DNA of 21,590 bases from an uncultured Ruminococcus sp. (GCA_902783815.1 CACZSM010000177.1:1-21590), one strand, 5' to 3'. Positions 8,234 to 15,980 are shown, numbered from the stretch's first letter. The notes: generated by a model not told the origin, from the letters alone. A program made the numbers and translations.

Positions 8234-9487
8234 ATGGGATTTTTTGAAAAGATCAGGGACGGATTGAAAAAAACCAGAGATGCTCTTTTTGGCAGGATAG
8301 ATAAGCTGCTTAAATCCTTTACAAAAATTGACGATGAGCTTTTTGAGGAGCTTGAGGAATTGCTTGTAATGGGCGATGTAGGAATGTTTACAGCCGAAAA
8401 AATATGTGATGAGATAAAGAAAAGGGTCAAAAGTGAGGGTATAACTGATCCTAAGGAGATAAGAAGGCTTATTGAGGATGTAGTTACTTCCATGCTGAAA
8501 GGCGGTCAGGAGCTTGACATCAGTACAAAACCATCAGTAATACTTGTAATTGGAGTAAACGGTGTCGGAAAAACTACTACAATAGGAAAGATGGCTGCTA
8601 AATTTGTGCGCGAGGGCAAAAAAGTTACTTTGGCGGCAGCTGATACCTTCCGCGCAGCGGCAATAGATCAGCTTCAGATATGGGCTGAAAGATCAGGGGC
8701 TGACATAATAAAACAAAATGAGGGTTCAGATCCGGCAGCAGTAGTATTTGATGCGATATCATCTGCCAAGGCAAGAGGAAGCGATATAATAATAGCTGAT
8801 ACAGCAGGCAGACTTCATAATAAGAAAAATCTTATGGCCGAACTGGCAAAGATAAATCGTATAATTGACCGTGAGCTTCCGGATGCTGCAAAGGAGGTAC
8901 TGCTTGTACTTGATGCTACAACCGGACAGAATGCTGTAAACCAGACAAAGGAGTTCAAAACAGCAGCCGGAATAACAGGTATAGTTCTTACAAAATTGGA
9001 TGGTACGGCAAAAGGCGGAGTAGTATTGGCAATAAAGGAGGAGCTTGATGTTCCGGTCAAGTTTATCGGAGTAGGCGAACAGATAGATGATCTGCAGCCG
9101 TTTGATCCGGGTGAGTTTGCAAAGGCACTGTTTATGAGCGATGATTATGTTCCGGATGAGGAAAATGCCGGAACAGAGCAGGCATCATCTGAGGAAGAAG
9201 AAAAAGAACAGTACCGTCCTGAAACGGCTGATATCTGGGAGAAGATAGATGCAGAAGCAGCTGCTGAAAAAGCGGCTGAGGAAGAAAAGCTCAAGGCCGA
9301 ACCTCAGAAAACCGCTGAGGAGCTTGAGGTTGAAAAGCAAAAACAGGAAGAAGCCAAAAAACAGCGCTCAGAGGAAAGACAGTCAAGAGCAAAGGCTAAA
9401 TATAACTGGAATACTGAGCCACAAGAGGATTCCGGCAGTGATGATGACGACTGGCTTGCTCAGTGGCGCAGCAGCAATGACCAGTAA
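8234..9487 (+). CDS. ftsY: FtsY, signal recognition particle receptor with long acidic C-terminal tail
   Basis: FtsY is the membrane-associated GTPase that receives ribosomes carried by the signal recognition particle (Ffh plus RNA) and passes them to the Sec channel. Residues 1-100 form the helical N domain. The GTPase part shows GVNGVGKT (107-114), DTFRAAA from 137, DTAGR from 189, TKLDGTAKGG from 253, and GEQIDDLQPFDP. The standard fold ends near residue 300. The remaining 116 residues are an added tail of Glu, Lys, Ala and Gln, ending in a DDDDWLAQWR-like acidic and aromatic segment. In FtsY from Escherichia coli an acidic extension is N-terminal, so the position here is unusual. I chose ATG 8234 (MGFFEK) because GGAGG lies nine bases upstream; ATG 8228 would be only three bases from it. 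The total is 417 residues. Confidence 0.96.
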   Translation: MGFFEKIRDGLKKTRDALFGRIDKLLKSFTKIDDELFEELEELLVMGDVGMFTAEKICDEIKKRVKSEGITDPKEIRRLIEDVVTSMLKGGQELDISTKPSVILVIGVNGVGKTTTIGKMAAKFVREGKKVTLAAADTFRAAAIDQLQIWAERSGADIIKQNEGSDPAAVVFDAISSAKARGSDIIIADTAGRLHNKKNLMAELAKINRIIDRELPDAAKEVLLVLDATTGQNAVNQTKEFKTAAGITGIVLTKLDGTAKGGVVLAIKEELDVPVKFIGVGEQIDDLQPFDPGEFAKALFMSDDYVPDEENAGTEQASSEEEEKEQYRPETADIWEKIDAEAAAEKAAEEEKLKAEPQKTAEELEVEKQKQEEAKKQRSEERQSRAKAKYNWNTEPQEDSGSDDDDWLAQWRSSNDQ

Positions 9488-9502
9488 CAGGGAGTGGATA
9501 TA

Positions 9503-10102
9503 ATGATATTTGTTATCGCATCAAACAATGAAAAAAAGCTGGCGGAGATCAGCAGGATACTTGAACCGCTTGGTATAAAGGCAAAAACAGCTGCTCAGCT
9601 TGGTATAAGCCTTGACGATGTCGAGGAGACAGGAAAGACATTCAAAGAAAATGCCGAACTGAAAGCAGTTGCTGCCTGCCGGAAAACAGGTTTTCCGGCA
9701 ATAGCTGATGACTCGGGTCTGGTGGTAGATGCACTTGATGGACGGCCGGGAGTTTTTTCAGCAAGATATGCGGAAAATGATCAGGCTAAAATCAATAAAC
9801 TTGTCAATGAGCTTAATGAAACAGGCAGCAATGACAGATCAGCGCATTTTGAATGTTGTATATGCTGCTGCTTTCCAGAGGGTGAAAAGCTGTTTGTCAG
9901 CGGACGGTGTGATGGAACAATAGGATTTGCGCCAAGGGGTAATAATGGTTTCGGCTATGATCCTATATTCTTTGTCGAAGGAAATAAGACATTTGCTGAA
10001 CTCAGTGATAAACAAAAGGATGCAATGAGCCACAGAGGAAAGGCTCTTAAACAATTAAGTATTGTTCTTGCTGAAAAGTTAGAGCAAAAGAAAGGAAATT
10101 GA
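9503..10102 (+). CDS. rdgB: RdgB/HAM1-type XTP/dITP pyrophosphatase
   Basis: The enzyme hydrolyses non-canonical purine nucleoside triphosphates (dITP, XTP, ITP) to monophosphate and pyrophosphate and so keeps deaminated bases out of DNA and RNA. The 199 residues match the family length of about 195-205. Visible motifs are the N-terminal IASNNEKKLAEI substrate loop, FKENAELKA, DDSGLVVDALDGRPGVFSAR, GFGYDPIF, and MSHRGKAL near the end. ATG 9503 has GGGAG eight bases upstream; GTG 9494 in frame overlaps that site and is rejected. The gene follows ftsY after 15 bases, and yhbY starts three bases after its stop, which points to one transcript. Confidence 0.96.
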   Translation: MIFVIASNNEKKLAEISRILEPLGIKAKTAAQLGISLDDVEETGKTFKENAELKAVAACRKTGFPAIADDSGLVVDALDGRPGVFSARYAENDQAKINKLVNELNETGSNDRSAHFECCICCCFPEGEKLFVSGRCDGTIGFAPRGNNGFGYDPIFFVEGNKTFAELSDKQKDAMSHRGKALKQLSIVLAEKLEQKKGN

Positions 10103-10104
10103 AT

Positions 10105-10410
10105 ATGCTTACAAGCAAACAAAGAGCGTTTCTTCGCTCTCTTGCAACAGAAATTGATACAATAGTAATGGTAGGAAAAGGCGGCATGAGTCCGCAGATT
10201 ATAAAGCAGGCTGATGATGCTTTGAAGGCAAGGGAACTGATAAAGGGTAAAGTATTGGAAACAGCTGATATTGACTCCCGTGAAGCTGCTGAAATGATAG
10301 CATCACAGACGGCTGCTGATGTTGTGCAGGTTATCGGTTCAAAATTCGTGCTTTTCAGAAGGAATCCGGAGGAACCTAAAATAGAGCTTCCGAAAAGCAG
10401 GAAAAAGTGA
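10105..10410 (+). CDS. yhbY: YhbY family CRM-domain RNA-binding protein
   Basis: This 101-residue basic protein has the CRM (YhbY) fold, known from ribosome-assembly factors that bind large-subunit precursors and from plant organelle splicing factors. The beginning LTSKQRAFLRSLA, the VMVGKGGMSPQII block with its GKGG RNA-binding loop, and the IGSKFVLFR strand near the C-terminus are typical. The last residues are basic (PKSRKK). ATG 10105 has AGGA eight bases upstream; TTG 10099 in the same frame is too close to it. It is sandwiched between rdgB and nadD; a yhbY-nadD pair is common in Firmicutes. The role in 50S assembly is from family knowledge, not from this sequence alone. Confidence 0.93.
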   Translation: MLTSKQRAFLRSLATEIDTIVMVGKGGMSPQIIKQADDALKARELIKGKVLETADIDSREAAEMIASQTAADVVQVIGSKFVLFRRNPEEPKIELPKSRKK

Positions 10411-10433
10411 TTTTGTGATATGGAGATTCTGAA

Positions 10434-11039
10434 ATGAAACTTGCAATGTTCGGAGGCAGCTTTGACCCTATACATAATGGTCATGTACAGCTTGCGGAAG
10501 CATTCACTGAAAAGCTCGGAATTGACAGGACGCTGATAGTGCCGACTTTCATACCGCCGCATAAGCAGAAGAAAACAACGGTAACTCCGCAGCAACGCCT
10601 TGATATGTGCCGGTTGGCATTTGCTGACAGGGATGATGTGGAGGTAAGCGATATTGAAATAAAAAGGCAGGGAGCAAGCTATACATATCTTACACTGCTT
10701 TCTTTAAAGGAAATGTATAAAGGTTGTGAACTTTACCTTATAACCGGAGCAGATATGTTTATGACTATACATCAGTGGAAGCATCCGGAGATAATATTTG
10801 AAAGTGCTGTTATATGTGGAGTACCAAGAAATGATGATGATATCTCTGATCTGAAAAAGCAGCAGGAATATCTTTCGGAACTCGGAGCAAAAAGTGAAAT
10901 ACTTGACGCAGGGATAATGACTGTTTCTTCTACTGAAATAAGAGAAAAAATAAGCAGGGGAGAAAGCATTTCAGCGTTAATTCCGGGTGCAGTAGAGGTC
11001 TATATAAGAGAAAATAAACTATATATGGAAGCAATTTAA
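10434..11039 (+). CDS. nadD: NadD, nicotinate-nucleotide adenylyltransferase
   Basis: NadD joins nicotinate mononucleotide and ATP to make deamido-NAD, the step before NAD synthetase. The 201 residues fit the family. The nucleotidyltransferase motif HNGH is at residues 14-17 inside GGSFDPIHNGH, and the second ATP-binding motif SSTEIR is at 165-170. TFIPPHK near residue 40 is typical of the substrate-binding loop. The start ATG 10434 follows yhbY by 23 bases, with TGGAGA upstream as ribosome site. In many Firmicutes nadD is followed by yqeK and rsfS; here the run ends with nadD and the V-ATPase operon follows. There is no GC-rich terminator after the gene, only an AT-rich inverted repeat. Confidence 0.96.
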   Translation: MKLAMFGGSFDPIHNGHVQLAEAFTEKLGIDRTLIVPTFIPPHKQKKTTVTPQQRLDMCRLAFADRDDVEVSDIEIKRQGASYTYLTLLSLKEMYKGCELYLITGADMFMTIHQWKHPEIIFESAVICGVPRNDDDISDLKKQQEYLSELGAKSEILDAGIMTVSSTEIREKISRGESISALIPGAVEVYIRENKLYMEAI

Positions 11040-11040
11040 A

Positions 11041-11072
11041 TTGTTAATAAATTATGAATAGAATATTAACAA
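11041..11072. repeat. inverted repeat with Rex-like half-sites after nadD
   Basis: TTGTTAATA (11041-11049) and TATTAACAA (11064-11072) are exact reverse complements separated by 14 bases. The pair begins two bases after the nadD stop and lies 25 bases upstream of the V-ATPase -35 box. As RNA it would be a weak stem without a U-run, so a terminator is unlikely. The half-sites resemble the TTGTTAA/TTAACAA arms bound by the redox repressor Rex, but Rex sites normally have a much shorter gap. A DNA-binding site is therefore only a suggestion. Confidence 0.4.
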
Positions 11073-11096
11073 AATATTAAAAATATAGTGACTATC

Positions 11097-11125
11097 TTGC
11101 AATAGACTATGTTTTATGATTTAAT
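11097..11125 (+). promoter_or_regulatory. promoter of the V-type ATPase operon
   Basis: TTGCAA (11097-11102) and TTTAAT (11120-11125) are spaced by 17 bases, and TGA before the -10 gives an extended form. Transcription would start near 11132, leaving a leader of about 100 bases before ntpF. A nearby TATGAT (11115-11120) has no suitable -35 box. Confidence 0.6.
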
Positions 11126-11180
11126 TAAAAGGTAATGCTGAAATATTATGGTGAAAGAACGGTAATATTTCTGGCATCTG

Positions 11181-11205
11181 GCCTTCGGTATATTTCCCCG
11201 GAGGC
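11181..11205 (+). promoter_or_regulatory. leader hairpin before the V-type ATPase operon
   Basis: GCCTTCGG (11181-11188) pairs with CCGGAGGC (11198-11205): eight base pairs including one G-U, with a nine-base loop. It lies in the predicted 5' leader, 26 bases upstream of the ntpF start. No U-run follows, so it is not a simple terminator; it leaves the AGGAG ribosome site free. CGGTAATATTTC at 11160-11171 and CGGTATATTTC at 11186-11196 form an imperfect direct repeat overlapping the stem. It may protect the mRNA 5' end or be a regulatory element. Confidence 0.45.
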
Positions 11206-11231
11206 ATATTCTTAATAAAGGAGAAAAAAAT

Positions 11232-11543
11232 ATGGCAAAGGATTTGCTGAAAGCTGTGCTCGATGTTGAAGAACAATGCCGAAGCAGAGAAGCCGAAGCC
11301 AAAAAGCTTGCCGAAGCAAAAAAGCAGAAGGCGAAAAGCGACAGTGCAAAGCTGATCTCAGAGGCAAAGAAAAGCGTTGAGAAAATGTTGGAGGATGATT
11401 CCGCCGCAGTTACAAAAAGTGCTGATGCCCGACTGGAAAAGGAAAAGGTCAAATTCAGGGCTGAATGTGACGAGTTAAGTAAAAAAGCGGATGGGAACAG
11501 GGCTCGTGTTACAGCATTGGTGATCGATGCTATGACAAAATAA
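11232..11543 (+). CDS. ntpF: V-type ATPase peripheral stalk subunit (NtpF, G/H type)
   Basis: This 103-residue protein is almost entirely one charged helix rich in Ala, Lys and Glu, with no hydrophobic membrane segment. It is the first gene of the ATPase operon, where the coiled-coil subunit G/H (NtpF of Enterococcus hirae) normally lies. It would pair with subunit E as the outer stalk that holds the catalytic head against the membrane subunit I. Sequence identity in this family is low, so the call rests on size, composition and position. ATG 11232 has AGGAG eight bases upstream. The stop is followed by 42 bases before ntpI. Confidence 0.85.
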   Translation: MAKDLLKAVLDVEEQCRSREAEAKKLAEAKKQKAKSDSAKLISEAKKSVEKMLEDDSAAVTKSADARLEKEKVKFRAECDELSKKADGNRARVTALVIDAMTK

Positions 11544-11585
11544 AGGTTTATGAAAAGTTGAAAGAGAAGGTGTGGTGATTAAAAT

Positions 11586-13568
11586 TTGGCTAAGCTGAAA
11601 ATGAAAACTGTAAGAATAGTTGCTCTCCAGAAGGATAGAAAGAGAATGCTTGAACATCTGCAGGATAGCTCTCTGGTACATATAAAGCAGACTGAAAATG
11701 CTGAAGAAGGATTTGTCAGATCAGATAAATCTGCACAGCTTAAACAGTTTGAAAGGAATATTTCTTTGACAGAACAGGCTTTAAAGGTTCTTGACCGTGT
11801 TGTTCCGGAAAAGAAAGGACTTCTGGCATCATTCAAGGGCAGGAGAGAGATAGAACCTGAGGATCTTGGAAAAATAGCATCAAGATCAGTAAGAATGATC
11901 GGTATATGTACAAAAATAAAGGATCTGGAGAAGCAGCAGGCAGATTGTGCAGCTGAGAGAATAAGAGTAAAGACCCTTATTGCGCAATTGGAGGCATGGA
12001 AGGATCTCGATATTCCACTTAATACCGGTGATACTGCTATGACTTCGGTTCTGATAGGCAGCTTTCCAAAATATTTTGATCAGATCGGACTTGCCGAAGC
12101 GCTTGCAGCAGAGGACAAAGATCTGGTGTACGATTTTGAGATATTATTTTCATCGTCAAATATTACCTGCGCGGTGATAATAGTTCCAAAAACACAGAAG
12201 GAAAGAGCCGATAATGTACTGAGGACACTTGGCTTTACAAAACCGCTGAATCCGACATCAAGAACTCCTGCTGAAAAGGTCAGGAGGCTTATTGAAAAAG
12301 ACGAGGATCTGCAGGAAAAGATGAAAAAAGCAGAGGAGGATATAGCTTCCTATGCTAAGTACAGGGATGATATACGGGATACACAGGATTATTTTACAAT
12401 AAGGGCTGAAAAATATCAGGTAATTACACAGCTTGATCAGACATCTCATGTATTTGTACTGAATGGGTATGTAGCTGAAGAGGACTGCGAAAAACTTGAG
12501 GAGCTTTGCAACAGGGTCGCAATGTGTATTGTGGAATTCGGTGAGGCAGGGGATGACGCTCCTGTAAAACTGAAAAACAATAAATTTGCCGAGCCTGCTG
12601 AAAGTATAGTAACAATGTACTCACCGCCCTCGCATGAGGATATAGATCCGACACCGCTTCTGGCGTTTTTCTTCTATTTCTTCTTTGGCATGATGTTCTC
12701 AGATGCCGGATACGGACTTCTGCTTATAATTGGTACAGCTATCGGACTAAAGGTATTCAAACCTGATAAGAATATGAGAAATAATCTTAAGCTGTTCCAG
12801 TACTGCGGAGTAGCAACAGTATTCTGGGGATTGGTTTTCGGAAGTATTTTCGGAGATGCTCCGGCTGTATTTTATAAGTTGGCAACAGGAAATGAAATAA
12901 CGATGCAGCAGCTTCTTCCGTGGCCTACGCTTGATACGCAGAAGGATGCGCTTACTATAATGATACTGTCTATAGGACTTGGTCTTGTACATATACTTGT
13001 GGGTATGGGATGCAAGTTTTATGTTTGCTGGAAGCAGAAGCAGTATGCAAAGGCAATTTTTGATACAGGCTTCTGGATGACAATGCTTATAGGCTTTGCA
13101 GTTCTGGGTGCAGGAATGGCAACCGGCGGAGTGCTGACATATATCGGTGCGGGAATTTCCATTCTTTCAGCAGTGGGACTGGTTCTTACTCAGGGAAGAG
13201 AAAAAAAGGGATTTTTCGGAAAGCTGGTCGGAGGAGTCGCATCCTTGTATGATGTAACAAGCTATGTAAGCGATCTGCTGAGTTATTCGAGACTCCTGGC
13301 ATTGGGACTAACTACCGGAGTTATGGCTCAGGTATTCAATATGCTTTCTACTCTGATGGGTACGAATGTTATTGGAATATTGTTTATGATAGTGATATTC
13401 ATTGTCGGTCATGCGATCACAATAGCACTCAATGCTCTGGGATCATATGTACATACAATGCGTTTGCAGTATGTAGAAATGTTCAGTAAGTTTTATGAAG
13501 GCGGCGGAAAGGCATTTGTTCCGTTTGCAGTCAACAGTAAGAATTTCAAATTAAAAAATGATAAATAA
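11586..13568 (+). CDS. ntpI: V-type ATPase membrane subunit I (a subunit)
   Basis: Subunit I carries the ion half-channels next to the rotating K ring. It has 660 residues. About the first 350 are soluble, with coiled-coil arms that contact the peripheral stalks. From residue 355 there are some seven or eight hydrophobic helices, beginning with LLAFFFYFFFGMMFSDAGYG. R569 in SYSRLLALGL and R626 in HTMRLQYVEMFSKFYEGGG are the two arginines that in E. hirae NtpI (R573, R629) matter for ion transport. The start is TTG 11586; a GGTGA ribosome site lies eight bases upstream, and the frame gives MAKLKMKTVRIVA, the usual N-terminus. It follows ntpF and precedes ntpK by 18 bases. Confidence 0.96.
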   Translation: MAKLKMKTVRIVALQKDRKRMLEHLQDSSLVHIKQTENAEEGFVRSDKSAQLKQFERNISLTEQALKVLDRVVPEKKGLLASFKGRREIEPEDLGKIASRSVRMIGICTKIKDLEKQQADCAAERIRVKTLIAQLEAWKDLDIPLNTGDTAMTSVLIGSFPKYFDQIGLAEALAAEDKDLVYDFEILFSSSNITCAVIIVPKTQKERADNVLRTLGFTKPLNPTSRTPAEKVRRLIEKDEDLQEKMKKAEEDIASYAKYRDDIRDTQDYFTIRAEKYQVITQLDQTSHVFVLNGYVAEEDCEKLEELCNRVAMCIVEFGEAGDDAPVKLKNNKFAEPAESIVTMYSPPSHEDIDPTPLLAFFFYFFFGMMFSDAGYGLLLIIGTAIGLKVFKPDKNMRNNLKLFQYCGVATVFWGLVFGSIFGDAPAVFYKLATGNEITMQQLLPWPTLDTQKDALTIMILSIGLGLVHILVGMGCKFYVCWKQKQYAKAIFDTGFWMTMLIGFAVLGAGMATGGVLTYIGAGISILSAVGLVLTQGREKKGFFGKLVGGVASLYDVTSYVSDLLSYSRLLALGLTTGVMAQVFNMLSTLMGTNVIGILFMIVIFIVGHAITIALNALGSYVHTMRLQYVEMFSKFYEGGGKAFVPFAVNSKNFKLKNDK

Positions 13569-13586
13569 TATTCGGAGGTAATAATT

Positions 13587-14060
13587 ATGAATGGTATTCT
13601 TTTTGCAATTTTGGCAGCAGCTCTTGCAACAGTTCTTGCAGGTATAGGTTCAGCAAAGGGTGTAGGCGGAGCAGCAGAGACAGCTATGGGAGTTCTTTCA
13701 GAGGATTCTTCAATGTTCGGTAAAATGCTCGTTCTTACACTTCTTCCTGGTACACAGGGTCTTTACGGATTTATCGTTGGATTCCTTATCATGATCAACT
13801 GCGGCGTTCTCGGCGGAGAGGCACCGACACTTGCACAGGGTCTTTGCTATCTTGCTGCATCGCTTGCAATCGGAATCGGAGGAATGATCTCTGGTTTTGC
13901 ACAGGGAAAAGCAGCTGTAGCTGGTATTTCAATGTGCGCTAAGGATGACAAGAATTTCTCAAAAGCAATGGTATCTGTAACACTTGTTGAGATCTATGCT
14001 CTTCTTGCATTTATAGTATCACTTCTTATGGTTATCTCGATCCCGTCAATTAATATGTAA
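13587..14060 (+). CDS. ntpK: V-type ATPase membrane rotor subunit K with Na+-binding signature
   Basis: Subunit K forms the rotating proteolipid ring (c-ring). The 157-residue protein has four transmembrane helices in two hairpins, the 16-kDa V-type form. The residues that bind Na+ in the E. hirae NtpK crystal structure (L61, T64, Q65, Q110, E139) correspond here to L53, T56, Q57 in LLPGTQGLYGF, Q106 in FAQGK, and E135 in LVEIYA; Y60 matches E. hirae Y68. This full set strongly suggests Na+ rather than proton transport. ATG 13587 has the strongest ribosome site of the operon (GGAGG, eight bases upstream), fitting the many copies needed per complex. Codon use looks more biased, with many CTT, GGT and C-ending codons, than in the neighbouring stalk genes. 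Confidence 0.97.
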   Translation: MNGILFAILAAALATVLAGIGSAKGVGGAAETAMGVLSEDSSMFGKMLVLTLLPGTQGLYGFIVGFLIMINCGVLGGEAPTLAQGLCYLAASLAIGIGGMISGFAQGKAAVAGISMCAKDDKNFSKAMVSVTLVEIYALLAFIVSLLMVISIPSINM

Positions 14061-14095
14061 TTGTATTGATATAATGACTGTAAGGAGGTATTGAT

Positions 14096-14680
14096 GTGAG
14101 CAACAGCGATAGACTGTTTGAAAGCATTAGGCAGGAAAGCGACGAAAGGATTGCAGCGATCAATGCCGACGCCGATAAGGAATATAATGAAGTAATGGAA
14201 AGCGCAAGAAGGAAAGCTCAGGAGATAACTCATAGTGCTGAGACAAAGGTCCAGCTTCAGGCAGAAAACCTTATCAAGGCTTACAAAAGCAGAGAAGAGC
14301 TTGAAAGACGCAATTCACTGCTTAGAACAAAAAGAGATGAGATTGAAAAAACACTCAGCCATGTTTATGAATATATTATCGGACTTGACGATAAGAAATA
14401 TTTTGAGATAGTGCTGAAGCTTGCTGCAAAGCTTAAGGGTCAGAAGGGAACAGTATTCTTTTGCAGCAGGGATCTGAAAAGGATACCAAAGGATCTTGAG
14501 AAAAGGTTTTCCGGATGCGGTCTTACTGCAAAGATCTCAGAAAAGCCATATGATGATATCAGCAGTGGTTTTATCCTGAAGGATGGAGATATTGAAGAAA
14601 ATATGAGCTTTGAGGCTGTTATCAATGAAAAAAGGGAAGAACTTGAGGATCTGATCGGCAGAGAGCTTTTCAAGGATTAA
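14096..14680 (+). CDS. ntpE: V-type ATPase peripheral stalk subunit E
   Basis: Subunit E (194 residues) forms the peripheral stalk together with subunit G/H (NtpF here) and binds the catalytic head through its C-terminal domain. About the first 100 residues are a charged helix; the rest is a mixed globular domain with FEIVLKLAAKLKG and the SGFILKDGDIEENMSFEAVI stretch, the latter typical of E subunits, which end with a short strand-helix closing around LEDLIGREL. The start is GTG 14096 with GGAGG seven bases upstream; the ATG just before it runs straight into TGA. It follows ntpK by 35 bases and precedes ntpC by 15. Confidence 0.93.
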   Translation: MSNSDRLFESIRQESDERIAAINADADKEYNEVMESARRKAQEITHSAETKVQLQAENLIKAYKSREELERRNSLLRTKRDEIEKTLSHVYEYIIGLDDKKYFEIVLKLAAKLKGQKGTVFFCSRDLKRIPKDLEKRFSGCGLTAKISEKPYDDISSGFILKDGDIEENMSFEAVINEKREELEDLIGRELFKD

Positions 14681-14695
14681 GGGGGGAAAATTTGT

Positions 14696-15667
14696 ATGGG
14701 AATATCGTATGAATTTTCCTTGGGTTCAGTCAGAGCCAGAGAAAAATCGTTGCTGTCATCCGCTGATATAGAGCAGATGATCAGTATGAAAAGTGAATCG
14801 GAGCTTGTGAGGTTTCTTTCAGACAAAGGTTACGGCGAGGGCGACAATACAGATGAGATAATTGAGAGCAATACAAAGAAAATGTGGAAATATCTCAATG
14901 GGATAGCTCCGTCAAAAGCCGTTTTTGAACCTTTCCTTATAGAAAATGATATACATAATATCAAGACAATACTGAAAGGTATTATGAACGATAAAAAATA
15001 TGAGCATCTTATTCTTGAACCATATACGATCTCTCCGGAAGTAATAAAGGAATCGTTTGAAAATAAGAAATTCGTATCTCTTCCGGAGTGGATAGCAAAA
15101 TCTGCAGAAGAAGCATATACACTTCTTGCAAGGACAAAGGATGCAAGAATAAGTGATGCTGTTATTGACGGCGCCGCATTCAGAAAGATGCTCAGTGATG
15201 CAGATAAAGCAAAATCAAAGTTTCTCAGGGAATATTTTTCTGTGATGATGTTCTACGCTGATGTCAAGACGGCTTTAAGAGCTGCAAGGACAAAAACAAC
15301 AGTGGAATATCTTGATAAGGCAATTTTTGAAGCCGAGGGAATAGATAAGAAAAAGCTCATGCAGAAAACTATGGCTGGAAGTGAGCAGCTTCTGCGGTAT
15401 CTTGAGGGAGTAAGATCCTTTGACTGTAAAACGGCAATCGCTGCATATAAGGAGAAGCCGTCTGAGTTTGAAAGGTTTGTTGATAATAAACTTATGGGAC
15501 TTGCAAAGAAGATGTGTCGCTTGACAATAGAAGGTCCTGAGCCGCTTTTCGGATATCTGCTCGGATGCGAATATGAAAGAAGAGCGATATATATGATATC
15601 CGGCGGAATAAAAACACAGACACCGCCAGACAGGATAAGAGAAAGGCTGCGTGAACGGTATGGTTAA
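14696..15667 (+). CDS. ntpC: V-type ATPase subunit C (d type, rotor socket)
   Basis: Subunit C (NtpC, equivalent to eukaryotic d) caps the K ring and couples it to the central axle of subunits D and F. The protein has 323 residues and is mostly helical with no membrane segment, close to the usual 325-335. The beginning YEFSLGSVRAREKSLLS, the block NDIHNIKTILKG, and the C-terminal GPEPLFGYLLGCEYERRAIYM are family hallmarks. ATG 14696 follows a run of six G preceded by AA, a good ribosome site. The 3' end overlaps the start of the next gene by a few bases, so the two are translationally coupled. Confidence 0.94.
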   Translation: MGISYEFSLGSVRAREKSLLSSADIEQMISMKSESELVRFLSDKGYGEGDNTDEIIESNTKKMWKYLNGIAPSKAVFEPFLIENDIHNIKTILKGIMNDKKYEHLILEPYTISPEVIKESFENKKFVSLPEWIAKSAEEAYTLLARTKDARISDAVIDGAAFRKMLSDADKAKSKFLREYFSVMMFYADVKTALRAARTKTTVEYLDKAIFEAEGIDKKKLMQKTMAGSEQLLRYLEGVRSFDCKTAIAAYKEKPSEFERFVDNKLMGLAKKMCRLTIEGPEPLFGYLLGCEYERRAIYMISGGIKTQTPPDRIRERLRERYG

Positions 15668-15980
15668 AAATATAGCATATATCGGTGACAGCGAAAGCGT
15701 AAAGGGCTTTGGTGCAGTCGGGATAAAGGCTGTTGTCTGCGACCGCAGCGAGGATGCAGCTGCAGTTCTTAAGGATATTACCGAAAAGGACAGGTACGCT
15801 GTTATATATATGACAGAGGAGCTTTATGCAGCAGCAGAAAAAGAGGTCATAAAGTTAGCAGAAGAACCAGTACCGGCTATTATACCGCTGCCGGGAGCAA
15901 AGGGTTCTACCGGACTTGGACTTGGCAGATTGTCATCATTTGTTGAAAAGGCTGTCGGATCAGATATACTTTTCAAATAA
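15660..15980 (+). CDS. ntpG: V-type ATPase central axle subunit F (NtpG in E. hirae naming)
   Basis: This small subunit sits beside subunit D in the rotating central shaft. With ATG 15660 it has 106 residues, as in the family. IAYIGDSESVKGFGAVGI is the typical N-terminal strand-loop-helix; YAVIYMTEELY and PAIIPLPGAKGSTGLGLGRLSSFVEKAVGSDI follow in two parts, matching the conserved core and C-terminal helix. The start overlaps the ntpC stop by eight bases. A GTG at 15651 in the same frame is nearer to an AAGG site and would add three residues, so the start is not settled. Confidence 0.93.
   Translation: MVKNIAYIGDSESVKGFGAVGIKAVVCDRSEDAAAVLKDITEKDRYAVIYMTEELYAAAEKEVIKLAEEPVPAIIPLPGAKGSTGLGLGRLSSFVEKAVGSDILFK

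Noticed and set aside
14070..14075. TATAAT with a TGA extension between ntpK and ntpE, a possible internal promoter
   Set aside because: Transcription would start at about 14082, directly at the ntpE ribosome site, and there is no -35 box. It is better explained as chance in the AT-rich spacer.
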